This document shows positions 1 to 7,087 of a stretch of DNA of 24,418 bases, one piece after another. The notes under the pieces are model-generated. The model searched no databases. It had not been told where the DNA came from and worked only from the letters and a program-made list of their open reading frames with translations. The stretch is taken from the NCBI GenBank assembly GCA_050696075.1, contig JBOGUF010000061.1, forward strand, positions 1-24,418, in the 5' to 3' direction. Made by a program: the position numbers and the translations under genes. The stretch comes from JBOGUF01 sp050696075 (GTDB lineage: Bacteria > Chloroflexota > Chloroflexia > Thermomicrobiales > UBA6265). The number at the start of each line of letters is the position of its first letter. The first letter of the stretch is position 1.

Positions 1-111
1 GTGCCGGCCTTGAGCGGCTGATTCGAAAATCGGGTGGCTGGTTGCATACTTATGCTCGACTGAGATCTCACTCGGCCGGTCCGCTGTCCCCTTGGCGCCG
101 CGGGGCGATCT

Positions 112-798
112 TCACGGGGCGGCTGTCACCGTCAGGGGTTTGACCATGCCCTTGAAGGCGTCAGGGACACCATCGTCGGGGCTATCTACCAGGCTGATGA
201 GGACGTACTCTCCCTCTGGCAGGTCCACAGTGACCTCAGCGGTTTGGCCCGGCCCAATAGCCTCCACGCCGCCTTCCATCGAGGCCATCCCCAGCGCCGC
301 GTCCACCCCCTCCTCGAAGGCCCTCATGAACTGGTGGATCGCCACCCCATCATTCAATCGCATCAGCTGCAACTCGTGGGCATCTTGGCCATCATTTGTG
401 AACCGGATTGTTGTCAGACCAGCGGCAATCGTTTCCGGCGCGTCGAAGGAATATTCGATCCCGCTCACCGACACGATAGGGATTGATGACGGCGTTGATC
501 CAACGGCCGTCGGCGGCGAGGAAGCTCCCGTTGGAGCGGCAGGTGTGTTGCCCCCCGATTGATCCATGACGCCGGAGGGCGGCGTGTCGCCTCCGCCTGT
601 GTGTTGCATAGAGCCGGGGCCGCCGGGGCCGGGGCCGGCACCGAAGACGGTGTCGTACATCCGGTTGCCAACCCACAGGACCACGACGATGCCGATGATC
701 CCGACCATCTTTTGCCAGCGTGATGTGCCGGTGGTCGCTCCGCGGTCGGGCCCCACGCCGGTGTGGCCGGTGTCGGGGTAGGGGAGCGGCTCAGCCAT
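112..798 (-). CDS. Membrane-anchored cupredoxin-like protein
   Basis: The product is about 228 aa. A short polar N-terminus is followed by one hydrophobic segment (about residues 31-45, VGIIGIVVVLWVG), then a low-complexity Pro/Gly/Ser/Thr linker (about 54-108), then a beta-rich domain beginning near VSGIEYSFDAPETIAAG. The pattern 'IEYSF..P..I.AG..TIRFTNDGQDAHELQLMRL' is typical of cupredoxin-like extracytoplasmic domains. There is no cysteine anywhere in the protein, so a type 1 copper site is not possible; a structural or binding role is more likely than electron transfer. I place the start at 798 rather than 834 because AGAGG lies 8 bases upstream of that ATG. The protein is probably N-in with the domain outside the cell. 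It lies downstream of the two-component pair on the same strand but 144 bases away, so operon membership is uncertain. The exact family is inferred from pattern only. Confidence 0.7.
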   Translation of the reverse strand: MAEPLPYPDTGHTGVGPDRGATTGTSRWQKMVGIIGIVVVLWVGNRMYDTVFGAGPGPGGPGSMQHTGGGDTPPSGVMDQSGGNTPAAPTGASSPPTAVGSTPSSIPIVSVSGIEYSFDAPETIAAGLTTIRFTNDGQDAHELQLMRLNDGVAIHQFMRAFEEGVDAALGMASMEGGVEAIGPGQTAEVTVDLPEGEYVLISLVDSPDDGVPDAFKGMVKPLTVTAAP

Positions 799-848
799 GT
801 GCATGTCCTCTTCTGCCGCGCGTCGCAATAACAATCCGCGTTGACGCC

Positions 849-865
849 CTCCCTAGCATAGGGAG
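849..865. promoter_or_regulatory. Perfect 7-bp inverted repeat upstream of cupredoxin-like gene
   Basis: CTCCCTA-GCA-TAGGGAG is a perfect inverted repeat 51 bases upstream of the chosen start at 798. On the minus strand it contains TATGCT, a possible -10 element, but I see no convincing -35. It could be an operator or a short hairpin. Function is inferred. Confidence 0.3.
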
Positions 866-942
866 CAGCAGGCGGCGGCACATGACCCGTCGAAAGCAAA
901 TGGGGAAGGAAAAGGGCTATCTTGGCGAGACGGCGGGCGTGG

Positions 943-1602
943 CTAGCTGCGCTGCTTCGGGCGTGGCAGCCAGCCGCGGGCGACGCCATAGGCGGCCGCC
1001 TGGCGCCGGTTGTGGAGGTGGAGCTTGGAGAGGATGCTCTTCATGTGATTCTTGACCGTGTGCTCGCTGACCACCAGCCGCGCGGCGATCTCGGCGTTGG
1101 AGAGGCGCGCCGCCACCAGCTCCAGCACGTCCATCTCGCGGGCGGTGAGCGCTTCCTCCGGCCCGAACGGCTCGGTTTGGCCCCGAATCTCTGCCAAGAT
1201 CCGGGCAGCCATGCGCCGCGAGATCGCCGCCTCGCCCCGCGCCAGGCCCCGGAGCTGCTCAAGCAGCTCCCGGGACCGCACGTTCTTGACCAGGTAGCCC
1301 TGCGCCCCCGCCTTGATCGCCTCGAAGAGGGTCTGGGTGTCGTCGCGCACCGTCAGCATCACGACGGTGACGGTGGGCATCTCCATCGTCAGCCGCTGGG
1401 TTGCGATCACGCCGTCCTCTCCTGGGAGCTCGATATCCATCAGCACGATGTCCGGCGCAAGCGCGCGTGCCCGAGCCAGGGCGGTCTCGGCGTCCTCGGC
1501 CTCGCCAACGACGGTGAAATCGTCCTGATAGGAGAGGAGCGAGATGAGCCCCTCGCGAAAGAGCGCGTGGTCGTCAACCACCAGGAGTCGCAAGGACTGC
1601 AT
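943..1602 (-). CDS. NarL/FixJ-type response regulator
   Basis: The product is 219 aa, the usual length of the NarL family. An N-terminal receiver domain (about 1-120) carries the acidic pair D10-D11 in VVDDH, the phospho-acceptor D56 in IVLMDIELPGEDG, T84 and the conserved K106 in GYLVKN. A C-terminal LuxR-type helix-turn-helix (about 150-210) shows LTAREMDVLELVA and LSNAEIAARLVVSEHTVKNH. It should be phosphorylated by the adjacent kinase and then bind DNA as a dimer. The ATG is preceded by AGGGAG at good spacing, and the first 29 bases overlap the end of the kinase gene, indicating co-transcription and likely translational coupling. The target genes cannot be read from the sequence. Confidence 0.93.
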   Translation of the reverse strand: MQSLRLLVVDDHALFREGLISLLSYQDDFTVVGEAEDAETALARARALAPDIVLMDIELPGEDGVIATQRLTMEMPTVTVVMLTVRDDTQTLFEAIKAGAQGYLVKNVRSRELLEQLRGLARGEAAISRRMAARILAEIRGQTEPFGPEEALTAREMDVLELVAARLSNAEIAARLVVSEHTVKNHMKSILSKLHLHNRRQAAAYGVARGWLPRPKQRS

Positions 1603-2512
1603 GCCCGTTCTCCCTTCTCGTTCGTGGAATGGGGATGGTGGCAGTCACTCGTGTGCCCGAACCGGGCTGACTCTCCACATGGAAGGTGCCGCCGAGGGCC
1701 TCAACCCGCTCCCGCATACTCGTCAGGCCCAAAGACCGTGCCTCACCGTTTCTCTGGCTGCCGGGGGTGAACCCCTGGCCATCGTCGGCAACGACGACCC
1801 TGAGCTGATCCGGCCCATCGGCTGTGAGGGTGACGGTGGCCTCCCGTGCCCCGGCGTGCTTGCGCACGTTGGTCAAGGCTTCCTGGATGAGTCTGAAGAG
1901 CTGGAACGCCGCGAGGGGTGGGAGCTGGTCGGCCGCGTCATCCGATCGGAGGCTCACGAGAATCTGGTGCCGCTCTTCGATCTGGTCCACGTAATCCTGT
2001 AGTGCGCGGATCAACCCCCGTTCCGCCAGGTTGGTGCGGAGTCCGGTAATGGATTCCCCGATATCCTCGTAGATTTCGTCGGCCACCCCGTGTAACCGCT
2101 CCAGCTCTGCTGCCGCCTCCCGTGGGCGGTCGGCCGCCATCAGCTCCTTGATGGTGTCCAGGCGCAAGAGCAAATGCGCGACGAGTTGGGCCGCACCATC
2201 GTGGAGTTCCCGGCTCAGCCGCTCCCGTTCCCGCATCACGGCGTTCATGGTCAGGATGTCCTGCTCGCGGGCCAATGCCTCGGCCTGGAATCTCCGGAGG
2301 ACCCTGAACAGCGTCTCCACAAAAATGTAGGCCAGCACCAGGGCCAGGAATGTCACGAGCACGGTCTCCGCCAGCGTGCCCATCGGGTGCGCCGGCGTGT
2401 GCCCCCGCAGGGCGTGGCCCACCGTGACCGTCACGGGAGGGATGAAGACCATGAGCCATTTGAACAGGAGCAGTCCGCGGTGCGTCGTGGTCGAGTGGTT
2501 CAGGTGAAGCAA
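1574..2512 (-). CDS. NarX/DesK-type sensor histidine kinase (HisKA_3)
   Basis: The product is 312 aa. Two predicted membrane segments (about 14-34 and 48-68) are joined by a short outer loop, so it has almost no external sensing domain. A cytoplasmic dimerisation/phosphoacceptor region follows, with H104 in ERLSRELHDGAAQ, the HisKA_3 signature. The HATPase_c domain (about 205-300) shows an N-box (LIQEALTNVRKHA), a G1 box (VADDGQGF) and GLTSMRERVEALGG plus GSGTRV. It autophosphorylates on the histidine and passes phosphate to the overlapping response regulator. The start is TTG at 2512, supported by GGAGGA five bases upstream; the in-frame context gives no better ATG. The lack of an external domain suggests that it senses a membrane or intramembrane cue, as DesK/LiaS-like kinases do; that is inference. 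Confidence 0.92.
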   Translation of the reverse strand: MLHLNHSTTTHRGLLLFKWLMVFIPPVTVTVGHALRGHTPAHPMGTLAETVLVTFLALVLAYIFVETLFRVLRRFQAEALAREQDILTMNAVMRERERLSRELHDGAAQLVAHLLLRLDTIKELMAADRPREAAAELERLHGVADEIYEDIGESITGLRTNLAERGLIRALQDYVDQIEERHQILVSLRSDDAADQLPPLAAFQLFRLIQEALTNVRKHAGAREATVTLTADGPDQLRVVVADDGQGFTPGSQRNGEARSLGLTSMRERVEALGGTFHVESQPGSGTRVTATIPIPRTRRENGHAVLATPGG

Positions 2513-2537
2513 GACATTCCTCCAGTCAGGTCAGGCT

Positions 2538-2580
2538 GCATCCTAGCTGGTCAGACCGGCGACGGCGAGAGCTAGGATGC
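2538..2580. repeat. Perfect 11-bp inverted repeat with 21-base loop
   Basis: GCATCCTAGCT at 2538-2548 and its exact complement AGCTAGGATGC at 2570-2580 flank a GC-rich 21-base loop. It lies just upstream of the kinase start (2512, minus) and in the 575-base gap before the SH3 gene. There is no T-run after either arm, so a rho-independent terminator is not obvious. An operator or a leader hairpin of the kinase transcript is possible. Confidence 0.4.
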
Positions 2581-2782
2581 CAGCAGCTGCCGTCCAAGGC
2601 CGCGGTCAGCCGGCTCGTCCAGGTCACGCTGACAGGCCCGCGACCGCAAGCGTACGCCGTCGATGACGACGCCACCGAAGCACGACGCCGCGGATCGTCG
2701 AGGCGAGCCGCGGCTACCCGACGGTCTAGTTTGTGGCGGATCCCCGTCCACGCGGGTCGATCGCCCGGCGGCCATACGGCAA

Positions 2783-2811
2783 TTGACATAGTGCCCCGCG
2801 CATGCGATAAC
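2783..2811 (+). promoter_or_regulatory. Sigma70-type promoter for the SH3/M23 gene
   Basis: TTGACA (2783-2788, perfect -35) is followed by a 17-base spacer and GATAAC (2806-2811, 4 of 6 matches to the -10). Transcription would start near 2818, giving a leader of about 270 bases before the GTG at 3088. The rest of the 2513-3087 gap holds the inverted repeat at 2538-2580 and the heptamer repeat at 2914-2934; I recognise no known riboswitch in it. Confidence 0.5.
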
Positions 2812-2913
2812 GTCAGGCATCGGCAGGCACGACAAACGCGGTCCTTGGCTGCGGCCGCGGGTGCGACTGCCGATCACCGTCCGGCGTCTTTGAGGGAATG
2901 GCGGCCGGATTCA

Positions 2914-2934
2914 CGAGTACCGAGTACCGAGTAC
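2914..2934. repeat. Heptamer tandem repeat (CGAGTAC x3)
   Basis: Three perfect adjacent copies of CGAGTAC lie in the predicted leader of the SH3/M23 gene. This is one of five heptamer tandem repeats at gene borders in the window, each with a different unit. Confidence 0.85.
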
Positions 2935-3087
2935 CCATGTGCATGCGTGGGCGCTGTGCGCTCGCGCGATGCTGATCCATCGCGATTCGCGTCCCGCGCG
3001 ATCGCCGCCGCCCCGAACCGGGGCGGGCGTCCCGCGTTCCCTGCCCGCGGGTCCCCGCTGCCCGCTCGGGAGAAGGAGCGACCCGCC

Positions 3088-4539
3088 GTGTCGACCGTCG
3101 CGCCCGCATTCGGGCCTCCCCGCCGCCAGTCTTCGATTGCCCTGCTCGCCGTGATGCTGGTCGTCGCGTCGCTCGGCGTGGCGTTCTTGTCGCCGGCCGA
3201 ACCCGCGCTGGCCGCGCCCGCCTGGACCACGACCGACCTCAATTTGCGCGAAGGGCCGGGCACCAACTACGGCGTGATCCTGGTGATGCCGCCCGGCTCT
3301 TACGTCGAGATCGTCCAGAACAAGCAGAATGGCTTCTATCGGGTGCGCTACGAGGGCATCTCCGGCTGGGCCGCGGTGCAGTACCTCGATCGCGGCGGCG
3401 GCGGCAATCCCGGCGGTGGAGGCGGCACGGCAGTTGTCACCGAGGACCTCAACCTGCGCGCCGGGCCGAGCACCGGCGACCGGGTGCTGGCGGTGATGCG
3501 GGCGGGCGCGACGGTGACGCTGAACGGCGACAGCGCCAACGGCTTCCTCTCGGTCAACTACAACGGAACCAACGGCTGGGCCTACGCCGAGTGGCTCGAC
3601 TCCGGCGGTGGTGGCAGTCCCGCGCCCGATCCGGGCGGCGGCAATGGGCAAACCGCGACCGTGACCTCGGGGCTGAACCTGCGCTCCAGCCCGTGGGGGT
3701 CGGTGATCGCGGTGATGCCGGCTGGGGCGACGGTCGAGCTGACCGGCGAAAGTTCCGACGGCTTCCTGGGAGTGATCTACAACGGTACCGCCGGGTGGGC
3801 GCATTCCGACTACCTCGACACGGGTGGTGGCGGTTCGCCCGGTGGGGGCGGCGAGATGGCGACCGTCACCTCCTCGCTCAACCTACGCGCCGGGCCGAGT
3901 ACGGGCGATCGCGTGCTGGCGGTGATGCCGGGCGGCGCCTCGGTCGAAGTGACGGGCGGCGCCCAGAACGGCTTCTACCCGGTCGTCTACAACGGCACTA
4001 GCGGCTGGGCCTACGGCGACTATTTGAGCTTTGGTGGCGGTGGGAATCCGGGCGGCGGTGGGGGCAGCATCATCTGGCCGGTCTCCGGCGGCGAGTGGTC
4101 GATCATCCAGGGCTACAACGGCGGCACCCACAACGGCTCGCAGTACTACTACTCGCTCGACCTGGCGCGCACCGACGGCAACACCTCGGGCCAGACGATC
4201 TACGCGCCGGTCAGCGGCACGGTCCTCTGGAACGACTTCAACTCCGGCGGGTTGCTGATCGACATGGGCAACGGTTACGCCTTCGCCATGTTCCACGTCA
4301 CCTTCGACGGCGGCCTCGGTCGCGGCGATTGGGTCAACCAGGGCGACGCGCTCGGCTACATCTCCTACCCCGGCGGCCCCGGCTACGCGGTGACGCCGCA
4401 CGTCGATCTGACACTCTGGAACATCAGCGGCGGCGGCCGCCAAAGCGCGCCCTACACCGGCGCCAATGCCATCTCCGGCCAGGAGTTCTGGGAGACCGGC
4501 GGCTGGAACCAACACGGCGGGACGTTGATCTATCCGTAG
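3088..4539 (+). CDS. Secreted protein with four SH3 (SH3b) repeats and a C-terminal M23-like peptidase domain
   Basis: The product is 483 aa from a GTG start. AGAAGGAG lies 9 bases upstream and a signal peptide (about 1-43: RR, hydrophobic core IALLAVMLVVASLGVAF, ALA-A cleavage) starts right there; the open frame runs 119 codons further upstream but that part is leader. Four bacterial SH3 repeats follow (about 47-101, 114-171, 189-244, 257-314), each with LNLR.(G/S)P, a V(M)P.G core and GW(A) near the end, joined by Gly-rich linkers such as GGGGNPGGGGG. The last 155 residues resemble M23/LytM: H348 and D358, APVSGTV, MFH403V, and PH438VD440LTLW where the family usually has HxH. The repeats should bind cell-wall material. 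The zinc site is altered (Asp for the second His, and ten residues between H348 and D358 rather than the usual four), so hydrolase activity is uncertain. Confidence 0.88.
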   Translation: MSTVAPAFGPPRRQSSIALLAVMLVVASLGVAFLSPAEPALAAPAWTTTDLNLREGPGTNYGVILVMPPGSYVEIVQNKQNGFYRVRYEGISGWAAVQYLDRGGGGNPGGGGGTAVVTEDLNLRAGPSTGDRVLAVMRAGATVTLNGDSANGFLSVNYNGTNGWAYAEWLDSGGGGSPAPDPGGGNGQTATVTSGLNLRSSPWGSVIAVMPAGATVELTGESSDGFLGVIYNGTAGWAHSDYLDTGGGGSPGGGGEMATVTSSLNLRAGPSTGDRVLAVMPGGASVEVTGGAQNGFYPVVYNGTSGWAYGDYLSFGGGGNPGGGGGSIIWPVSGGEWSIIQGYNGGTHNGSQYYYSLDLARTDGNTSGQTIYAPVSGTVLWNDFNSGGLLIDMGNGYAFAMFHVTFDGGLGRGDWVNQGDALGYISYPGGPGYAVTPHVDLTLWNISGGGRQSAPYTGANAISGQEFWETGGWNQHGGTLIYP

Positions 4540-4541
4540 GG

Positions 4542-4569
4542 GTCAGGAGTCAGGAGCCAGGGGTCAGGC
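4542..4569. repeat. Heptamer tandem repeat (GTCAGGA-type x4) with downstream inverted copies
   Basis: Four heptamers GTCAGGA, GTCAGGA, GCCAGGG, GTCAGGC begin two bases after the stop codon of the SH3/M23 gene. Inverted copies TCCTGAC (4593-4599) and CTCCTGAC (4602-4609) follow, so the transcript could fold into a hairpin with stems of 7-8 bp and act as a 3' end structure. Confidence 0.8.
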
Positions 4570-4690
4570 AGCTACCGACCGATTCGTCCGGTTCCTGACG
4601 TCTCCTGACAGGTATGCCCGGTATGCTGGGGCGGCCGGTGGATGTGCCGGCGCGGCGGTTTGGGTTGACGGGCATGGAGTGATTGCGACG

Positions 4691-5413
4691 ATGACGCGCT
4701 ATGGGCTTTATCTGGAGTCGGGGCCGAAGCGGAAGAAGACGATGGTCCATGTGCTGGAGCTGGTGGGCTGCGTGGCGAACGGGCCGACGACCGAGGAGGC
4801 GATCGCGGCGACGCCGGAGGCGATCCGCGCCTTCCGCCGGTTCCTCCATCGCCACGGGGAGGCGGTCGATCCGGACGCGCCCTTCGAGATCGAGGTGGTC
4901 CAGCACATCGCCGAGGCGAACAGTTGGTTGGGCAACGGCTCGCCGTATGTCACCTTCACAGGCGATCTTGATCCGATCACGGACGACGAGATCGAGGTCG
5001 CATTGCGCCGGCTCCACTCGCTGCGGGAAGCGCTGGCGGCCTGGGCCGAAACCCGGACCGACGCGCAACTGGACGCAACCCCAGCGGTGAAGGGGCGGAC
5101 GGAGCGGGCGATCCTGCTGCACGTCCTCGGTCCCACCGGCGCGTATCTGTCGGCCGCGCTCGGCAGCGCCCCTGGCTTCTCCGCGCTCCACGGGGCGGCC
5201 GAACGCCGCGAGGTGCCGCTGGCCGAGGCGCTCCGCAAGGCGGCTGAGATGGCGGAGGCGCGCGTGCGCGCCACGACGCCGGAGGAGCGGGCCTTTGTGC
5301 GCGAGTTGCCGCGCGGGCCGCGCTCCCTGCGCAAGCAGATGCGGCGCATACTGGAGCACGACTGGGAGCACCTGGCGGAGTTGTCCCGGCGACCTGGCGG
5401 ACCGAATCTGTAA
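4691..5413 (+). CDS. HicB-like N-terminal domain fused to a DinB-like domain
   Basis: The product is 240 aa from the ATG at 4691 (GGAG 11 bases upstream; a GTG at 4679 is the alternative). Residues 1-70 (MTRYGLYLESGPK..MVHVLELVGCVANGPTTEEAIAATPEAIRAF) follow the HicB antitoxin pattern: a beta strand, a 'L.GC...G.T.EEA....EAI' turn and a helix. Residues about 100-235 form a helical region with H144 in ILLHVLGPTGAYL and H223/H227 in LEHDWEHLAEL, the spacing of the three-His metal triad in the DinB/YfiT family. No HicA toxin gene is adjacent, so it is probably not a simple antitoxin. DinB-fold proteins include thiol-dependent transferases; the substrate here is unknown. Its stop lies 8 bases from the convergent Uma2 gene. 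Confidence 0.72.
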   Translation: MTRYGLYLESGPKRKKTMVHVLELVGCVANGPTTEEAIAATPEAIRAFRRFLHRHGEAVDPDAPFEIEVVQHIAEANSWLGNGSPYVTFTGDLDPITDDEIEVALRRLHSLREALAAWAETRTDAQLDATPAVKGRTERAILLHVLGPTGAYLSAALGSAPGFSALHGAAERREVPLAEALRKAAEMAEARVRATTPEERAFVRELPRGPRSLRKQMRRILEHDWEHLAELSRRPGGPNL

Positions 5414-5421
5414 GGAAGACG

Positions 5422-5976
5422 CTATTGCTCGAAGAGGGCGGCGATGGCGAGGCGGAAGCCGGGGAGGACGTCTTCGCCGTCCAATGCATCTCCCGCGCCG
5501 AGCGGTACCGGTTCGCGGTCGGGGGCATAGACGGTGACGGTTTGCCGTCTGGGATCGACGAACCAGATGAGACGGACGCCGTTGGCAAGGTAGATGTCGA
5601 TCTTGCGGCGAATGCGAGCGCGTGGCTCTGATGGAGAGATGACCTCGACGACGAGATCGGGAACGACCTCGGAGAATGCCCACCAGGTATCCCGTGGTGG
5701 CAGGCGGTCGGCGCGAACGAAGGTGACGTCGGGTTGCAGGAGCGTGTCGGGATCGTGGGAAAAGAAGTAGCCCGCGCTGGAACCAAAGACTTCGCCTAAG
5801 TCGTGCTCCTCGGCGTGATTGCCAATACGGCGGCCAAGCAATCCTTCGACCCATCCGTGCTCGAACGTCGCCGGCGACATGCGAATCAATTCCCCCTCAA
5901 TCAATTCGAAGTGGTCGTCACTGTCGGCGGCGAGCGCCAGCACGTCTTCGGCGGTGAGCAGCTTGGTGGTGACCAT
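5422..5976 (-). CDS. Uma2 family (DUF820) restriction-endonuclease-fold protein, copy 1
   Basis: The product is 184 aa. The Uma2 pattern is complete: FELIEGELIRMSP near the N-terminus, QPDVTFV with D83, DLVVEVISPS with E111, RKIDIYLANGV with K125, and IWFVDPRRQTVTVY. These residues match the PD-(D/E)xK nuclease core of the family. The role of Uma2 proteins is not settled; they are numerous in Chloroflexota and Cyanobacteria. I chose the ATG at 5976 because GGAG lies about 9 bases upstream and because the predicted promoter (6033-6062) would start transcription near 6026, inside the longer open frame. A second copy lies at 12208-12774 with very similar 3'-terminal DNA. No partner gene is linked. 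Confidence 0.88.
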   Translation of the reverse strand: MVTTKLLTAEDVLALAADSDDHFELIEGELIRMSPATFEHGWVEGLLGRRIGNHAEEHDLGEVFGSSAGYFFSHDPDTLLQPDVTFVRADRLPPRDTWWAFSEVVPDLVVEVISPSEPRARIRRKIDIYLANGVRLIWFVDPRRQTVTVYAPDREPVPLGAGDALDGEDVLPGFRLAIAALFEQ

Positions 5977-6032
5977 GGCGGTTTGCTCCGTCCGTGACGC
6001 CGCGGGGGAGGCGGGGGCAGATGTCTCCCCGG

Positions 6033-6062
6033 AGTCTAGCATGGCCACCACGGCTGTTTGAA
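6033..6062 (-). promoter_or_regulatory. Predicted promoter of Uma2 copy 1
   Basis: On the minus strand TTCAAA (6062-6057) is followed by 18 bases and TAGACT (6038-6033), with TGC directly before it, forming the extended -10 TGCTAGACT. The same nine bases lie upstream of Uma2 copy 2 (12824-12816). In the remaining gap, 6063-6300, I see nothing recognisable. Confidence 0.45.
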
Positions 6063-6300
6063 CGACGTCGGACAGTTGGAAACAGGTAGCGTGTTATTTG
6101 CTTGATGGCACGGAAGGCATTTGACTTATGAAGACTTAATCGGAATGACGCGGTCCTCACAAAATGCGCCGCCCCGCGGTCGCGCACGATCCGACTGCTC
6201 AGCGCTGTTATGCGGACGGCTCGTCGCCGGATGCTCACCGCCTCGCCGGTCCTATCGCGCCCACTCCCGCCCCGCCACGTTACGCCTCTGGGGCCAGCAG

Positions 6301-6987
6301 CTACGTCTCGACGGGAGATCGCGATCCTGGTTTCGTGGGGCTGGGGACCACCTTCTCCCAGAGCTCGCCGAACTCTTGCCAGCCGGGCGGCGGACCGGGC
6401 AGCGGCGTCGCCGATGAGGCATGGAGGCCGTCCAACATGAGGGACAAGTAGCGGTGGCGCATCTGGCTCGTGCGGACCGGGTCGCCAACGTCGATGGCCT
6501 GGATCGGCAGGAACAACCAGCCGATGTCGGCAACCTCGATGTCGGGACGTAAGGCGCCGGCGGCTTGCGTCCGATCGACCAATTGCTTGATGAGCTCGTG
6601 CAACGTCCCAATCGCGCGGCGTAGCTCGTCGGTAACTGGGAAGGTGACCGCGAGGCGCAGCGACAGGGAGCCGCTGCCTTGGTCGAGGCAGCGGTGCGCG
6701 TAGCGGCAAAAGACCTCCCAGGGGTCGCCGTCGTCGGCCAGAGCAGCCTGAGCCGTGGCGATCTCGCGGTGCTGGGCGTCCAGGAACAGCCACTGGAGCA
6801 GTTCCTCCTTGCTGGCGTAGCGGCGGTAGAGGGCGGCGATGCCAACACCCGCCGCCTTGGCCACCGCGGCGACGGGGGCATTGGGATCGGTGAGCAATAC
6901 CGCGCGAGCGGCGTCGAGGATCCGCTGGTCGTTGCGAGCCGCTTCCGCTCGCCGGCCGCTGAGGGGTGGAGGGGTCATGGCTTTCAT
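6301..6987 (-). CDS. TetR/AcrR family transcriptional regulator
   Basis: The product is 228 aa from the ATG at 6987 (225 aa from the ATG at 6978). The N-terminal TetR DNA-binding domain (about 16-65) reads NDQRILDAARAVLLTDPNAPVAAVAKAAGVGIAALYRRYASKEELL in two parts: a helix, then the HTH with LYRR(Y/F).SKE. The C-terminal ligand-binding and dimer region (about 80-205) is helical and not conserved enough to name a ligand. A minus-strand TATACT sits six bases before the 6987 ATG, so the transcript should begin at or next to the A of that codon: a probable leaderless mRNA. The divergent ECF sigma gene shares the promoter region, where two matching inverted repeats are the likely TetR sites, so it probably represses itself and the sigma gene. 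TetR proteins next to ABC exporters commonly respond to exported compounds. Confidence 0.9.
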   Translation of the reverse strand: MKAMTPPPLSGRRAEAARNDQRILDAARAVLLTDPNAPVAAVAKAAGVGIAALYRRYASKEELLQWLFLDAQHREIATAQAALADDGDPWEVFCRYAHRCLDQGSGSLSLRLAVTFPVTDELRRAIGTLHELIKQLVDRTQAAGALRPDIEVADIGWLFLPIQAIDVGDPVRTSQMRHRYLSLMLDGLHASSATPLPGPPPGWQEFGELWEKVVPSPTKPGSRSPVET

Positions 6988-6993
6988 GTTCCC

Positions 6994-6999
6994 AGTATA
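6994..6999 (-). promoter_or_regulatory. -10 element of tetR, positioned for a leaderless transcript
   Basis: On the minus strand TATACT (5 of 6 consensus matches) is followed by six bases and the ATG at 6987, placing the expected start site on the initiation codon. No good -35 is visible; the -35 region would overlap the inverted repeat at 7006-7023. Confidence 0.45.
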
Positions 7000-7003
7000 C
7001 CAC

Positions 7004-7032
7004 TTGAACGAAGCGCTCCGTTCTGCTATATA
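7004..7032 (+). promoter_or_regulatory. Promoter of the ECF sigma gene
   Basis: TTGAAC (7004-7009, 4 of 6) and TATATA (7027-7032) are separated by exactly 17 bases. The predicted start site is near 7039, about 49 bases before the ATG at 7088. The spacer is filled by one inverted repeat and the start site lies inside the second. Confidence 0.6.
7006..7023. promoter_or_regulatory. Probable TetR operator O1
   Basis: GAACG-N8-CGTTC, 18 bp, lies between the -35 and -10 of the sigma promoter and over the upstream part of the tetR promoter. The arms are identical to those of the repeat at 7035-7052, which argues for one shared binding protein. Confidence 0.6.
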
Positions 7033-7034
7033 TG

Positions 7035-7052
7035 GAACGGAACAATTCGTTC
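7035..7052. promoter_or_regulatory. Probable TetR operator O2
   Basis: GAACG-N8-CGTTC, 18 bp, extended to GGAACG...CGTTCC, lies at the predicted start site of the sigma gene. Its centre is 29 bp from that of O1, close to three helical turns, so two dimers could bind on nearly the same DNA face. Confidence 0.6.
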
Positions 7053-7087
7053 CGCTTGAATCCATCGCCCCGAACCAGGAGCCTGCG

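Noticed and set aside
44..70. Short palindromes GCATA-CT-TATGC and TGAGATCTCA near the window start.
   Set aside because: They are too short to interpret, and there is no promoter or T-run beside them. The first 111 bases otherwise show no feature.
2740..2813. Two stretches (around 2742 and 2794) that look like type I-E CRISPR repeats, with CCCCG and a GCGGG or GCATGCG hairpin.
   Set aside because: They differ from each other, lie 52 bases apart rather than about 61, and no further copies or cas genes are present.
2731..3087. An N-terminal extension of 119 codons on the SH3/M23 gene.
   Set aside because: The signal peptide and ribosome binding site both place the start at 3088, and the extension covers the promoter and heptamer repeat.
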